Notes under the pieces: generated by a model
What the model was told of the DNA's origin: nothing
The model's database searches: none
Seen by the model: only the letters and a program-made list of their open reading frames with translations
Program-made: the position numbers and the translations under genes
Part shown: positions 1 through 7,153 of the stretch, piece by piece
Layout of the letters: each line of letters begins with the position of its first letter
Numbering within the stretch: position 1 is the stretch's first letter
Origin: CAYVCG01 sp964449985
GTDB taxonomy: Bacteria; Bacillota; Clostridia; Lachnospirales; WRAX01
Reading direction: 5' to 3'
Assembly: GCA_964449985.1 (NCBI GenBank)
Contig: CAYVCG010000026.1
Location: forward strand, 1 to 28,647
DNA: 28,647 nt

Positions 1-710
1 ATTTTATTTATTACATCAAATATTTTTTGAAGCGATTCACGCAGTTTGTCATTTGATTTGATTTCTTTAATCACCTTAATTATAAAGGATTTTAGCTGGG
101 CATCTGTTATTTTCAACGTCAGCTTTGTCACACCGTCTTCCGTTACAGATCCAATGCTTAAAGCGTCAATCTCTTTAAGGATATTAATCATATTCAGCGA
201 TTGGCTTTTGATCTCTTTTATAGCTTCAAATATCTCTTTGAAGTCAACATCTTCCATTGCCAAATAGTCTATATTAAAGTAATCCTTGTTATCGGACAAA
301 AAGGCTTTTACAATAGCAGGTATTTTTACGGCAACTTGATATTTTGGGTTTTTACTGTCCATATTTAAGTCAACCCATGTGTCAACACCCATTACAAAAT
401 CTTCGATAGAAACCGAACCGGTAACTGCCGCTTTACAACGATCATTTTGTAAATCTCCTTCAAATGTCGTTTGTGAATTAAACTCCAGATTATCAACTAT
501 TGTTTTATACCTACGCATAATATCCTTCATCTGTTCATTTCCACCCCATGAATCAAGGTTAAATGAAATATTGCTCGACATAGTGTATGATTTTGCTTTA
601 TACAGTTTATCAATTTCGGATAAAAAACGCTGTTCTCCAGGCGTACATCCAGTTAACGTTAGGACAAAAACTAAAAATAACGGCAAAACAGATGAAGCTT
701 TAAATCGCAT
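1..710 (-). CDS. Putative lipoprotein, 3' end cut by window edge
   Basis: The frame stays open from an ATG at 708-710 to the window edge, giving 236 residues without a stop. It begins MRFKASSV, then a hydrophobic stretch ending in the lipobox LTGC (Cys about residue 20), so it should be exported, cleaved by signal peptidase II and lipid-anchored outside the membrane. An AGGAGG site sits 7-8 bases before the ATG, and a TAGACA-17-TATAAT promoter lies upstream. The mature part is soluble, mixed alpha/beta looking and rich in Lys, Asp and Ile, with no catalytic motif I recognise. It resembles the large group of clostridial lipoproteins of unknown function that have LolA-like or DUF6612-like folds; that resemblance is inference. 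Being a lipoprotein is well supported; its role is unknown. Confidence 0.85.
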   Translation of the reverse strand, partial: MRFKASSVLPLFLVFVLTLTGCTPGEQRFLSEIDKLYKAKSYTMSSNISFNLDSWGGNEQMKDIMRRYKTIVDNLEFNSQTTFEGDLQNDRCKAAVTGSVSIEDFVMGVDTWVDLNMDSKNPKYQVAVKIPAIVKAFLSDNKDYFNIDYLAMEDVDFKEIFEAIKEIKSQSLNMINILKEIDALSIGSVTEDGVTKLTLKITDAQLKSFIIKVIKEIKSNDKLRESLQKIFDVINK

Positions 711-752
711 AAAAAATCCTCCTTTAATAAATTGGTTTAAAATCCCATATTT

Positions 753-781
753 ATTATACTTCTTTCCTAATTATTTGTCTA
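753..781 (-). promoter_or_regulatory. Promoter of the lipoprotein gene
   Basis: Read on the minus strand, TAGACA (776-781) is followed after 17 bases by TATAAT (753-758), close to the housekeeping sigma consensus. It lies about 45 bases before the lipoprotein start. On the plus strand the same -35 bases read TTGTCT (775-780), with a weaker TATCTT 18 bases on, which could serve the DUF1540 gene; the two promoters would then overlap. Confidence 0.5.
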
Positions 782-882
782 GTAATTTAAAACATAACTA
801 TCTTTATGCCACAACCTTCCATGAATATTAACAACGCGTTAATACCACAATAATTTTATAACATCAAAAGGAGGTTTTTTAT

Positions 883-1044
883 ATGGGTCACCAAGAAATC
901 AAATGCAATGTTAAAAGCTGTAAATTTAACGATCATGCTGCTTACTGCACATTAAACAATATCGTTGTTGGTAATGATACTCCTTCAGGAGAACCTCATA
1001 CCAAACACGAAACTGAATGTGCTAGCTTTGATTGCGAATGCTAA
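883..1044 (+). CDS. DUF1540 domain small Cys-rich protein
   Basis: This 53-residue ORF is preceded by a strong AAAGGAGG site (868-875). The protein has six cysteines (8, 13, 22, 46, 51, 53). The pattern I-K-C-N-V-x-S-C-K-F-N near the N-terminus, a Cys at 22 and T-E-C-A-S-F near the C-terminus fit the DUF1540 family, common in Clostridia and some Bacilli. The family has four conserved cysteines, usually taken as a metal site or disulfide pairs; its function is not established and some members are linked to sporulation. The C-terminal C-E-C adds two cysteines beyond the usual four. The gene stands alone and converges with transketolase on a shared terminator. Confidence 0.9.
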   Translation: MGHQEIKCNVKSCKFNDHAAYCTLNNIVVGNDTPSGEPHTKHETECASFDCEC

Positions 1045-1082
1045 AACTATTTTAAATATAAGCTAAAAGTATTTTATAAAGT

Positions 1083-1130
1083 AAAAAACCAGGGGCCTTT
1101 TTATTTGCTGAAAAAGCCACCCTGGTTTTT
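1083..1130. terminator. Bidirectional terminator between DUF1540 and transketolase genes
   Basis: An A-run followed by CCAGGG (1089-1094) pairs with CCCTGG (1120-1125) followed by TTTTT. The inner bases GGCCTTTT and AAAAAGCC also pair with one bulge. There is a U-run in both reading directions and the hairpin lies between two converging stop codons, so it should end both transcripts. Confidence 0.85.
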
Positions 1131-1154
1131 ATATATAGCTTATTTTTAGTTAAA

Positions 1155-3152
1155 TTATGCTTTATTTTTATTAACAACAGCAATAGCACGTTCGACAACA
1201 TTCTCAACAGTAAAGCCAAATTTAACAAACAGCTTGCCTGCCGGAGCGGAAGCGCCAAACGTTTCCATAGAAATGATATCTCCGTCCATACCAACATATT
1301 TATGCCAGCCGAAGGATGAAGCTGCTTCAACAGCAAGCCTTGCACGGACATTCTTCGGCAAAATACTTTCCTTATATTCATCGGTCTGTTCTTCAAATAT
1401 TTCAAAAGATGGCATACTGATAACCCTTGCGTCTATGCCTTTTTCTTTAAGTATATCTTTAGCCTTGTAGATTAATTCAACCTCAGAACCGGAAGCTATC
1501 AAAATAATATCAGGGGTTGCTTTTTCGGAATCACGCAAAATGTATGCGCCTTTTAATGCACCCTTTCCAGTTTCATTAAGCAGCGTTAGGTTCTGTCTGG
1601 AAAGAAGCAAAGCCGTTGGGCTTGTAGTTCTAGTCAGAGCCAAATACCATGCAGCAGACGTTTCGTTCGTATCGCATGGGCGAATAACCGTAAAGTTTGG
1701 AATGCTGCGAAGAGCTGCAATTTGCTCAATAGGTTGGTGAGTCGGGCCATCTTCTCCAACACCGATGCTATCGTGTGTCATAACATTAATGACAGGAAGT
1801 TGCATTAAAGCTGAAAGACGCATTGCAGGCTTCATATAATCACTGAACACGAAAAAGCCGGATATATAAACCCTAAGCCCGCCGTGAAGCGTCATACCGT
1901 TTGCAATAGCAGTCATAGCGTGTTCCCTTATACCAAAATGCAGGTTTGCACCGTCGCGATTTTCCTTTGTAAAATCGCCTTTGCCATACATAATCGCTTT
2001 TGTTGAAGGAGCAAGGTCTGCAGAACCGCCAACAAGGTTTGGAACAACTGCGCATACTTTGTTGAGCACCTTTTCGGAAGATATTCTTGTAGCAAGATTG
2101 CCTTCGTTTTTCCAGAAATCTTCATAGTTTAATAAATCAACAGGAATTTGATCCGAGTTCCAGATTTCCCACTGTTTATAGTCTTCTGGATAAGCTGCTT
2201 TGTAGCTTTCCATTAATTTATTCCACTGTTCTTCCTTTTGGGCAGCAGCTTTATTAAACTCGTCCATATGTGCTTTAACATCATCGGATACAAAGAAGTC
2301 TTTATCCGGATCGAACCCGAAGTTTTGCTTCATAAGTTTAATTTCGTCAACACCCAAAGGCTCACCATGAGCAGCAGCCTTGCCTTGCTTGTTCGGAGCT
2401 CCGCTACCGATTTTTGTTTTAATCTCTATGATGGATGGTTTGTTTGTCTCAGCCTTTGCTTCTTGAATAGCTTTTTGAATAGCCTCGATATCGTTTCCGT
2501 CTTCAACCTTTAACGTTTGCCATCCGTATGCCTCAAACCTCATTAAAACGTTTTCGCCAAATGCAACGCTAGTATCGCCTTCGATAGTTATGTTGTTGGA
2601 ATCGTATAAAACAATTAATTTTCCTAAACCAAGAGTGCCGGCTAAGGAAGCAGCCTCAGCGGTAACGCCCTCCATAAAGCAGCCATCGCCGCAAAGAGCA
2701 TACGTATAGTGGTTTACGATTTCATGGCCTGGTTTATTAAATTTTGCAGCAAGATAACATTCCGCCCATGCCATACCAACAGTTGTGGAAATACCTTGGC
2801 CAAGAGGGCCAGTTGTTGTTTCAACGCCGACAGTGTGGCCGTATTCTGGATGACCCGGTGTTTTAGAGTCTAACTGGCGGAAGTTTTGCAAGTCTTCAGT
2901 AGTCAAACCATAGCCGAAAAGATGGAGCAAAGAATATAAAAGCGTGGAGCCATGACCACCGGATAATACAAAGCGGTCTCTATCTTTCCATTTTGGGTTT
3001 TTAGGATTATGCCTCATTTCTTTTGCCCAAAGCGTGTATGCTGCGGGCGCTGCGCCAAGCGGAAGCCCGGGATGCCCAGAATTCGCCTTTTGAACACTGT
3101 CCGCACATAAAGCGCGAATCGTATTAATGGATGTAACGTCAATATTGTTCAT
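1155..3152 (-). CDS. tkt: Transketolase
   Basis: This 665-residue protein has the usual length for bacterial transketolase. It moves two-carbon units between ketose and aldose phosphates in the non-oxidative pentose phosphate pathway, using thiamine diphosphate and a divalent metal. Visible motifs include SGHPG (residues 25-29), LSGGHGS (63-69), TPGHPE (98-103), GPLGQG (115-120), the thiamine-binding GDGCFMEG (155-162) with D-S-N-N about 25 residues later, and GVGEDGPTHQP in the pyrimidine domain. The start follows an AAGGGGA site with good spacing. It appears monocistronic, with its own promoter at 3216-3244 and a shared terminator at its 3' end. The long 5' leader holds a perfect 12-base palindrome. 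Confidence 0.98.
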   Translation of the reverse strand: MNNIDVTSINTIRALCADSVQKANSGHPGLPLGAAPAAYTLWAKEMRHNPKNPKWKDRDRFVLSGGHGSTLLYSLLHLFGYGLTTEDLQNFRQLDSKTPGHPEYGHTVGVETTTGPLGQGISTTVGMAWAECYLAAKFNKPGHEIVNHYTYALCGDGCFMEGVTAEAASLAGTLGLGKLIVLYDSNNITIEGDTSVAFGENVLMRFEAYGWQTLKVEDGNDIEAIQKAIQEAKAETNKPSIIEIKTKIGSGAPNKQGKAAAHGEPLGVDEIKLMKQNFGFDPDKDFFVSDDVKAHMDEFNKAAAQKEEQWNKLMESYKAAYPEDYKQWEIWNSDQIPVDLLNYEDFWKNEGNLATRISSEKVLNKVCAVVPNLVGGSADLAPSTKAIMYGKGDFTKENRDGANLHFGIREHAMTAIANGMTLHGGLRVYISGFFVFSDYMKPAMRLSALMQLPVINVMTHDSIGVGEDGPTHQPIEQIAALRSIPNFTVIRPCDTNETSAAWYLALTRTTSPTALLLSRQNLTLLNETGKGALKGAYILRDSEKATPDIILIASGSEVELIYKAKDILKEKGIDARVISMPSFEIFEEQTDEYKESILPKNVRARLAVEAASSFGWHKYVGMDGDIISMETFGASAPAGKLFVKFGFTVENVVERAIAVVNKNKA

Positions 3153-3182
3153 TGTTAGTTCCCCTTTATTAATAAATTGTCG

Positions 3183-3194
3183 AACCGGCCGGTT
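3183..3194. promoter_or_regulatory. 12-base perfect palindrome in the transketolase leader
   Basis: AACCGGCCGGTT equals its own reverse complement. It lies between the predicted tkt start of transcription (near 3208) and the tkt ribosome site, at roughly +15 to +25. Having no loop it is a poor RNA hairpin but a good site for a dimeric DNA-binding protein. The binding protein is unknown. Confidence 0.4.
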
Positions 3195-3215
3195 GCCTTG
3201 CGACGATTAACTAAT

Positions 3216-3244
3216 ATTATAAGAAAATTTCGTTTATAATTCAA
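3216..3244 (-). promoter_or_regulatory. Promoter of tkt
   Basis: On the minus strand, TTGAAT (3239-3244) is followed by exactly 17 bases and TATAAT (3216-3221). The -35 box lies inside the last codons of the upstream PHP gene, so tkt can be transcribed independently of that operon. Confidence 0.6.
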
Positions 3245-3965
3245 GCAATCTTTTAATAATATTTTGCGAACTCGGTTCGTATGTACCTAAATCAAAGAAA
3301 TTTTCCCGCTCGCTAATATTTTCAAGATAATGAGCATCAGATGATTGCAAGCAATAAAAATCCCGGCCGATAAGCCTTGCGTTGTTTGCGATAAATTCCT
3401 TGGGAACAGAATTTTTGGAAATCTCTATTATATTTATGTCCACATCGTTCGGTATAAAACCAAGGCTTGCCATAATACTGTATGACGGTCTGTCTATATG
3501 GGCGGGATAAGCAATGCCGCCGTGGCGTTTGACTTCTTTAAGCAATGAGCAAAAATCAAGACCAGTAGCTGTCAAAAGCATACGTTCTTCCTCGCCTATC
3601 ACATTATCCTCGGCATCAAATAAAAATTGTGGCCCGAAAATATCCTTCCTGTTTTTTATTGGGGGCAAAGTGCTTTGAATAACCTCTTCACAAGCCAAAG
3701 CGCTCTCAATATCGCCAAAAAGGCAAACTACATGAAATTCTTCCGCAGTTTCTACTTCCATGCCAGGGATAACGATTAGTTCATTTCCTGCCGCTTTTGC
3801 CACATCAATAACAGCCTTTGCATTGCCGCAGGTGTTATGATCCGTAACGGCGATACATTCAAGCCCTTTAATGATGCTCATATTAACTATATTGTTTGGG
3901 GTCATATCCGCATCTCCACAAGGAGAAAGCCCTGTATGCATGTGAAAATCATAATACATCTTCAT
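3234..3965 (-). CDS. PHP-domain metal-dependent phosphoesterase
   Basis: This 243-residue protein belongs to the PHP family of metal-dependent phosphoesterases. The metal-binding motifs are in order: D-F-H-M-H-T (His 8 and 10), T-D-H-N-T (Asp 42, His 43), G-M-E-V-E (Glu 70), P-A-H-I-D-R-P (His 156) and S-S-D-A-H (Asp 210, His 212). Stand-alone PHP proteins act on nucleotide or sugar phosphates or small phosphate monoesters; the substrate here cannot be read from sequence. It is the last gene of the five-gene hydrogenase-like operon, 30 bases after the DRTGG/HprK-N-like gene. Its ribosome site (GCGGGTG) is weak. The constant pairing of such PHP genes with DRTGG and sensory hydrogenase genes in Clostridia (general knowledge) suggests a shared signalling role, which is inference. 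Confidence 0.9.
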   Translation of the reverse strand: MKMYYDFHMHTGLSPCGDADMTPNNIVNMSIIKGLECIAVTDHNTCGNAKAVIDVAKAAGNELIVIPGMEVETAEEFHVVCLFGDIESALACEEVIQSTLPPIKNRKDIFGPQFLFDAEDNVIGEEERMLLTATGLDFCSLLKEVKRHGGIAYPAHIDRPSYSIMASLGFIPNDVDINIIEISKNSVPKEFIANNARLIGRDFYCLQSSDAHYLENISERENFFDLGTYEPSSQNIIKRLLEL

Positions 3966-3995
3966 AAAAACACCCGCTTTTTATGCGCATTATTT

Positions 3996-4349
3996 CTAAT
4001 TCGTTTCCAATCCGTAGAAAATCCTTGCTGTGTCATATGCGCTTTGCTTTGTGGAAAGCACAGGGATGTCCTCGTTATTAGCCTTGTCTATAGCTTCTTT
4101 TTCTATACCGCTGCCTTCGGCAATAATAACGCATGATGCGCCCGTCAAAAGAGCGACAGCGACAACGTTGACATGGCTCTGAATAGTTATCCATGCGCAG
4201 CTATCCGGAGCTTTTCCGATAACCCAGCTCAATAAGTCACAAACATAAACGTTTTTTATAGTATTATCCAATCCGCCTTCTCCTGCAATAACTTCAAAGC
4301 CAAAGCGGTTTACTAATTCTTTGACAGAAATCTCCATATCAATACTCAT
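3996..4349 (-). CDS. DRTGG / HPr-kinase N-terminal-like domain protein
   Basis: This 117-residue single-domain protein resembles the DRTGG domain and the N-terminal domain of HPr kinase: V-K-E-L-V, then V-I-A-G-E-G-G-L-D, V-Y-V-C-D-L-L-S-W-V, and A-W-I-T-I-Q-S-H-V-N. Such proteins are often labelled serine kinase in databases, but the kinase domain of HprK is absent here: there is no P-loop. A ligand-sensing or scaffold role is more likely (inference). The ATG overlaps the hydrogenase stop as ATGA (4346-4349), which implies translational coupling. A second, divergent DRTGG protein opens the same operon at 6166-6519. Confidence 0.85.
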   Translation of the reverse strand: MSIDMEISVKELVNRFGFEVIAGEGGLDNTIKNVYVCDLLSWVIGKAPDSCAWITIQSHVNVVAVALLTGASCVIIAEGSGIEKEAIDKANNEDIPVLSTKQSAYDTARIFYGLETN

Positions 4350-5686
4350 CCTTTCTTTTTTGGCCCGTGGCCACTTATAGTCTGTGGTAGCTTTGAGGAA
4401 AGGTCAAACATCATTTCAGCAAGGTTCTGAACCTTTTGCCTAAGCATAAAGACACAATCCTCAGTATTTGCGTTGCCGCGAACGATATCCTCAGCCAGCG
4501 CCCGGCATGTCGGCGCGCCGCATGAACCACAATCTATCATAGGCAGCATAGCATATATTTCTTCTATTTTTTCAAGCTTGTTAAGCGCTTCAAACACATT
4601 GTCATCCAGTTTCATAACGCTTATTTGCTCTATTTCCTTATCCAAATTAAAATCTATTTCATCAGTAGGCAAGTGTATTTTTCTTTTCTTATCCTCCGGC
4701 ATAGATTTTGTAAATTTCTCTGTTCTTTTTATGAAATTCTGTGCCACAAAACCATTAACAACGGTCAGTGGGCCGCCAACGCAGCCACCCGTACAAGCCA
4801 GCGCTTCTATAAAATCAACGTCGTTAATTTGGCCGTTTTCTATCTGTTCTAAAATATTAATAACGTTTTCAAGCCCGTCTACGGCTATAGCATTTTCTAT
4901 TTTAACATTTTTGCTCTCGCCACCTGTCAGCGCCCAGTCCATCCCTTTATCAGAGCTATGCGAAAGGGGTTCGACGGTCTCTATGTTTGTAATAGCGTTT
5001 CTGAGCGGCATATAAATATCATTCATAGAAAGCACGCCGTCTATGTATGTTTTTTTGACACCTATCGGATGTTTCACATATGTAGCCTTTGCGGCGCAGG
5101 GGGTTATGAAAAATGCGCCTACGTCCTCCCGCTTCATGCCGAGCTTTTCACAATTCACCTTAGCAAGCCTTGCGGCTGCCTCGACAGGAGATATAACAGG
5201 CAGCAGATTGTTTATAAGAGAAGGAAATCTCATACTGATAAGCCTTATTATTGCGGGGCAGGCAGAAGATATGATAGGTTTTTTGAGCTTGTCCGCGGCG
5301 ATAAGCTCCTTTGTCTTTTGAGTTACGATTTCTGCCGCCGCAGATACCTCAAATACATCATCAAACCCTAGATTTTTAAGCGCTGTTAAAATAATATTAA
5401 CGTCGGAAATCTTTTTAAACTGACCGTAAAGCGTGGGCGCAGGAAGAGCTATTTTATACTTGAACCTGTTTATGGACTCCAAAGCGCCCGTTGTTGCCTT
5501 TTTTGCATAGTTTCGGCAAACCTTTATGCACATTCCGCAATCGATGCACCTCTCGCTTATTATTTGCGCCTTGCCCCCGCGAACGCGTATAGCCTCCGTC
5601 GGGCAGCGCTTTATACAGTCGGTGCAGCCGATGCACTTTGCTTCTATCAGGTCAACCGAATGATAATACTCTCTCAAACTAATCAC
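4346..5686 (-). CDS. [FeFe]-hydrogenase-like protein, putative sensory (HydS-type)
   Basis: This 446-residue protein carries two [4Fe-4S] ferredoxin motifs (Cys 18, 21, 24, 28 and 47, 50, 53, 57), then a hydrogenase H-cluster domain, then a C-terminal FeS domain with C-G-S-C-G-A-P-T-C and a later Cys (386, 389, 394, 411). The H-cluster motifs are S-S-A-C-P (Cys 143), T-P-C-A-A-K (Cys 197, Lys 200) and A-C-T-G-G-C-V-G-G (Cys 298, 302), so all four H-cluster ligands are present. The neighbouring proton-relay Cys of catalytic enzymes (CpI Cys299) is Ala 142, and the Glu after the second motif is Tyr 203. Known group C/D sensory hydrogenases share the Cys-to-Ala change, which points to H2 or redox sensing rather than fast turnover. 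The listed start is GTG; TTG at 5677 has better spacing after GGGGTGAT and would drop three residues. Confidence 0.9.
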   Translation of the reverse strand: MISLREYYHSVDLIEAKCIGCTDCIKRCPTEAIRVRGGKAQIISERCIDCGMCIKVCRNYAKKATTGALESINRFKYKIALPAPTLYGQFKKISDVNIILTALKNLGFDDVFEVSAAAEIVTQKTKELIAADKLKKPIISSACPAIIRLISMRFPSLINNLLPVISPVEAAARLAKVNCEKLGMKREDVGAFFITPCAAKATYVKHPIGVKKTYIDGVLSMNDIYMPLRNAITNIETVEPLSHSSDKGMDWALTGGESKNVKIENAIAVDGLENVINILEQIENGQINDVDFIEALACTGGCVGGPLTVVNGFVAQNFIKRTEKFTKSMPEDKKRKIHLPTDEIDFNLDKEIEQISVMKLDDNVFEALNKLEKIEEIYAMLPMIDCGSCGAPTCRALAEDIVRGNANTEDCVFMLRQKVQNLAEMMFDLSSKLPQTISGHGPKKKG

Positions 5687-5758
5687 CCCAATCTTACGCT
5701 TGGAGACGGTTCCGGCTTAGGATTTCCGGCAATCACCTCCGTTTTAACTTATGTCATA

Positions 5759-6169
5759 TCAAAGATTAACCTCTATCTCGACGGTCGTACCCTTGCCTAC
5801 CTCAGAGGTTATCTTAAAGAAATCGGAATTTCTCATCATATTGGGTATACCCATACCTGCTCCAAAGCCCAAATCACGCACCTCATCAGAGGCAGTGGAA
5901 TAACCTTCTTTTTTTGCAAGCTCTATATCGGGTATGCCGGGGCCGGTATCGGTGAGAACCAAATATACCTTATCCGGCAAAATATCAACATCAACAGTTC
6001 CGCCATTGGCATGTATGACCATGTTTATCTCGGCCTCATACATAGCAATGGCAACCTTTCTGATTATTTCGGAGCTAACGCCAAGCTGCTTTAAAATCTT
6101 TTTAACGCTGCTAGAAGCCTCGCCCGCACGAACAAACTCATCCTTTAAAACCTCGAAATGAAGCTTCAA
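5759..6169 (-). CDS. RsbW/SpoIIAB-like ATP-binding (anti-sigma-type kinase) protein
   Basis: This 136-residue protein is a bare GHKL ATPase domain. It has the N-box Y-E-A-E-I-N-M (Glu 45, Asn 49), the G1 box D-T-G-P-G-I-P-D (74-81) and the G2 box G-F-G-A-G-M-G (101-107). With no phospho-acceptor His domain it matches the anti-sigma-factor/serine kinase type (RsbW, SpoIIAB, RsbT) rather than a two-component kinase. No anti-anti-sigma (STAS) partner or sigma factor is seen next to it, so its target is unknown. The start is TTG, overlapping the stop of the preceding DRTGG gene as TTGA, with a GGGGGTG ribosome site inside that gene. Putative sensory hydrogenases are known to occur beside such kinases, so this is the likely output arm (inference). 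Confidence 0.9.
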   Translation of the reverse strand: MKLHFEVLKDEFVRAGEASSSVKKILKQLGVSSEIIRKVAIAMYEAEINMVIHANGGTVDVDILPDKVYLVLTDTGPGIPDIELAKKEGYSTASDEVRDLGFGAGMGIPNMMRNSDFFKITSEVGKGTTVEIEVNL

Positions 6170-6519
6170 TTTTTAACACCCCCGCCGCGAAGTCCATTGG
6201 AATATAATAGCCCGCAAGCAATATACATTGGGTGCTCCGTTTTAAGAACTATCATGTTTTTTTCTTCTGCAAGGTCTATAACCTCCTGGCTGGGCGTTTT
6301 GCCACGAACGAACGCAACGGCTCTTATATCCATCATTTCTGCTGTTCTAATCACCTGAGGATTAATAAGGCCGGTTAAAAGCAACACCTTTTCTTTTGAA
6401 AACGCCAAAACATCACTCATAAGGTCCGCCCCGCAAGCGGAGAATATCTCCCTATCCAGGTCACAATCCGGAGTAAGCACCTCCGCCTGCAAAATATCCT
6501 TAATTTCTCTTATTTTCAT
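6166..6519 (-). CDS. DRTGG domain protein, first gene of the sensory hydrogenase operon
   Basis: This 117-residue single-domain protein fits the DRTGG family: an N-terminal helix, a central A-F-S-K-E-K-V-L-L-L-T-G-L strand region, then A-V-A-F-V-R-G-K-T-P-S-Q-E-V and I-V-L-K-T-E-H-P-M-Y. It has no catalytic motif. DRTGG domains are found alone, next to CBS pairs, or in phosphotransacetylase-like proteins, and are thought to bind a ligand. The ATG follows a strong AAGGAGGG site. It opens the minus-strand operon and is divergent from fucU across a 169-base gap. The gap has a weak TTGATT / GATAAT pair 15 bases apart that could drive this operon; I do not list it as a promoter. Confidence 0.85.
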   Translation of the reverse strand: MKIREIKDILQAEVLTPDCDLDREIFSACGADLMSDVLAFSKEKVLLLTGLINPQVIRTAEMMDIRAVAFVRGKTPSQEVIDLAEEKNMIVLKTEHPMYIACGLLYSNGLRGGGVKN

Positions 6520-6624
6520 TAATAGACCCTCCTTAATACTAAACCCTATATCACAATAATATTATCACTGTATGAAACGAAAATCAAACACATTTTGATA
6601 TTTACCTTAAAATACATATTACGC

Positions 6625-6653
6625 TTGAATTTTTGCTGTATACGTATTATTAT
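6625..6653 (+). promoter_or_regulatory. Promoter of the fucose locus (upstream of fucU)
   Basis: TTGAAT (6625-6630) and TATTAT (6648-6653) are 17 bases apart. They lie about 35 bases before fucU, whose start follows an AGGAGG site. I found no clear CcpA cre box in the gap. Confidence 0.5.
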
Positions 6654-6688
6654 AAAATAAACAACTTTTTATTAGGAGGATTATAATT

Positions 6689-7123
6689 ATGTTAAAAGGT
6701 ATACCTTCAATAATATCACCAGAGCTTTTAAAGATTCTTATGGAGATGGGCCATTCGGACGAGCTTACAATAGCTGACGGAAATTTTCCCGGCCATACTT
6801 TCGGCAAAAAGGTTGTCCGTTTGGATGGGCACGGCGTGCCGGAGGTTTTGGAAGCGATTTTAACGCTTATGCCCCTTGATACATATGTAGATCATCCAGT
6901 GGCATTAATGCAGGTTATGGCAGGGGATACAGTCGAAACACCTATTTGGGACGTTTATAAGCAAATCGTTTCCAAATATGATAAAAGAGGAAACGAATGC
7001 TTTGAAGAAATAGACAGGTTTGATTTTTATAAAAGAACTGAAGAAAAATCAACCGTTGTTATTATGACAGGCGAAACAAGCTTATATGCAAACGTTATTT
7101 TGAAAAAAGGCGTTGTTGTTTAA
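6689..7123 (+). CDS. fucU: L-fucose mutarotase (FucU/RbsD family)
   Basis: This 144-residue protein starts M-L-K-G-I-P-S-I-I-S-P-E-L-L and contains M-G-H-S-D-E-L-T-I-A-D-G-N-F-P, the signature of the RbsD/FucU family (His 22 and Asp 30 in the sugar site). FucU interconverts the alpha and beta anomers of L-fucose, so the sugar is presented in the form used by isomerase. The length equals that of E. coli FucU (about 140), and the presence of fucI in the same locus favours fucose over ribose. It is the first gene of the plus-strand locus and lies 30 bases before the response regulator. Confidence 0.95.
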   Translation: MLKGIPSIISPELLKILMEMGHSDELTIADGNFPGHTFGKKVVRLDGHGVPEVLEAILTLMPLDTYVDHPVALMQVMAGDTVETPIWDVYKQIVSKYDKRGNECFEEIDRFDFYKRTEEKSTVVIMTGETSLYANVILKKGVVV

Positions 7124-7153
7124 GCATGAAAGGCATGAAACGGAGTCGGTTCC

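Noticed and set aside
379..831. A 150-residue open frame on the plus strand
   Set aside because: It is antisense to the lipoprotein gene, which has a ribosome site, promoter and lipobox; the plus frame has none of these.
3996..4349. Annotation as a serine (HPr) kinase
   Set aside because: Only the N-terminal-like domain is present; the P-loop kinase domain is absent.
4473..5015. A 180-residue open frame on the plus strand
   Set aside because: It lies wholly antisense to the hydrogenase-like gene, has no ribosome site and a low-complexity Ser/Ile-rich translation; it is a shadow of the real frame.
5564..6094. A 176-residue open frame on the plus strand
   Set aside because: It runs antisense to the hydrogenase start and the ATPase gene, both of which have clear family motifs and coupled starts.
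6560..6600. A CcpA cre-like sequence (TGAAACGAAAATCA) before fucU
   Set aside because: The CG step is one base out of register with the cre consensus, so I do not call it.
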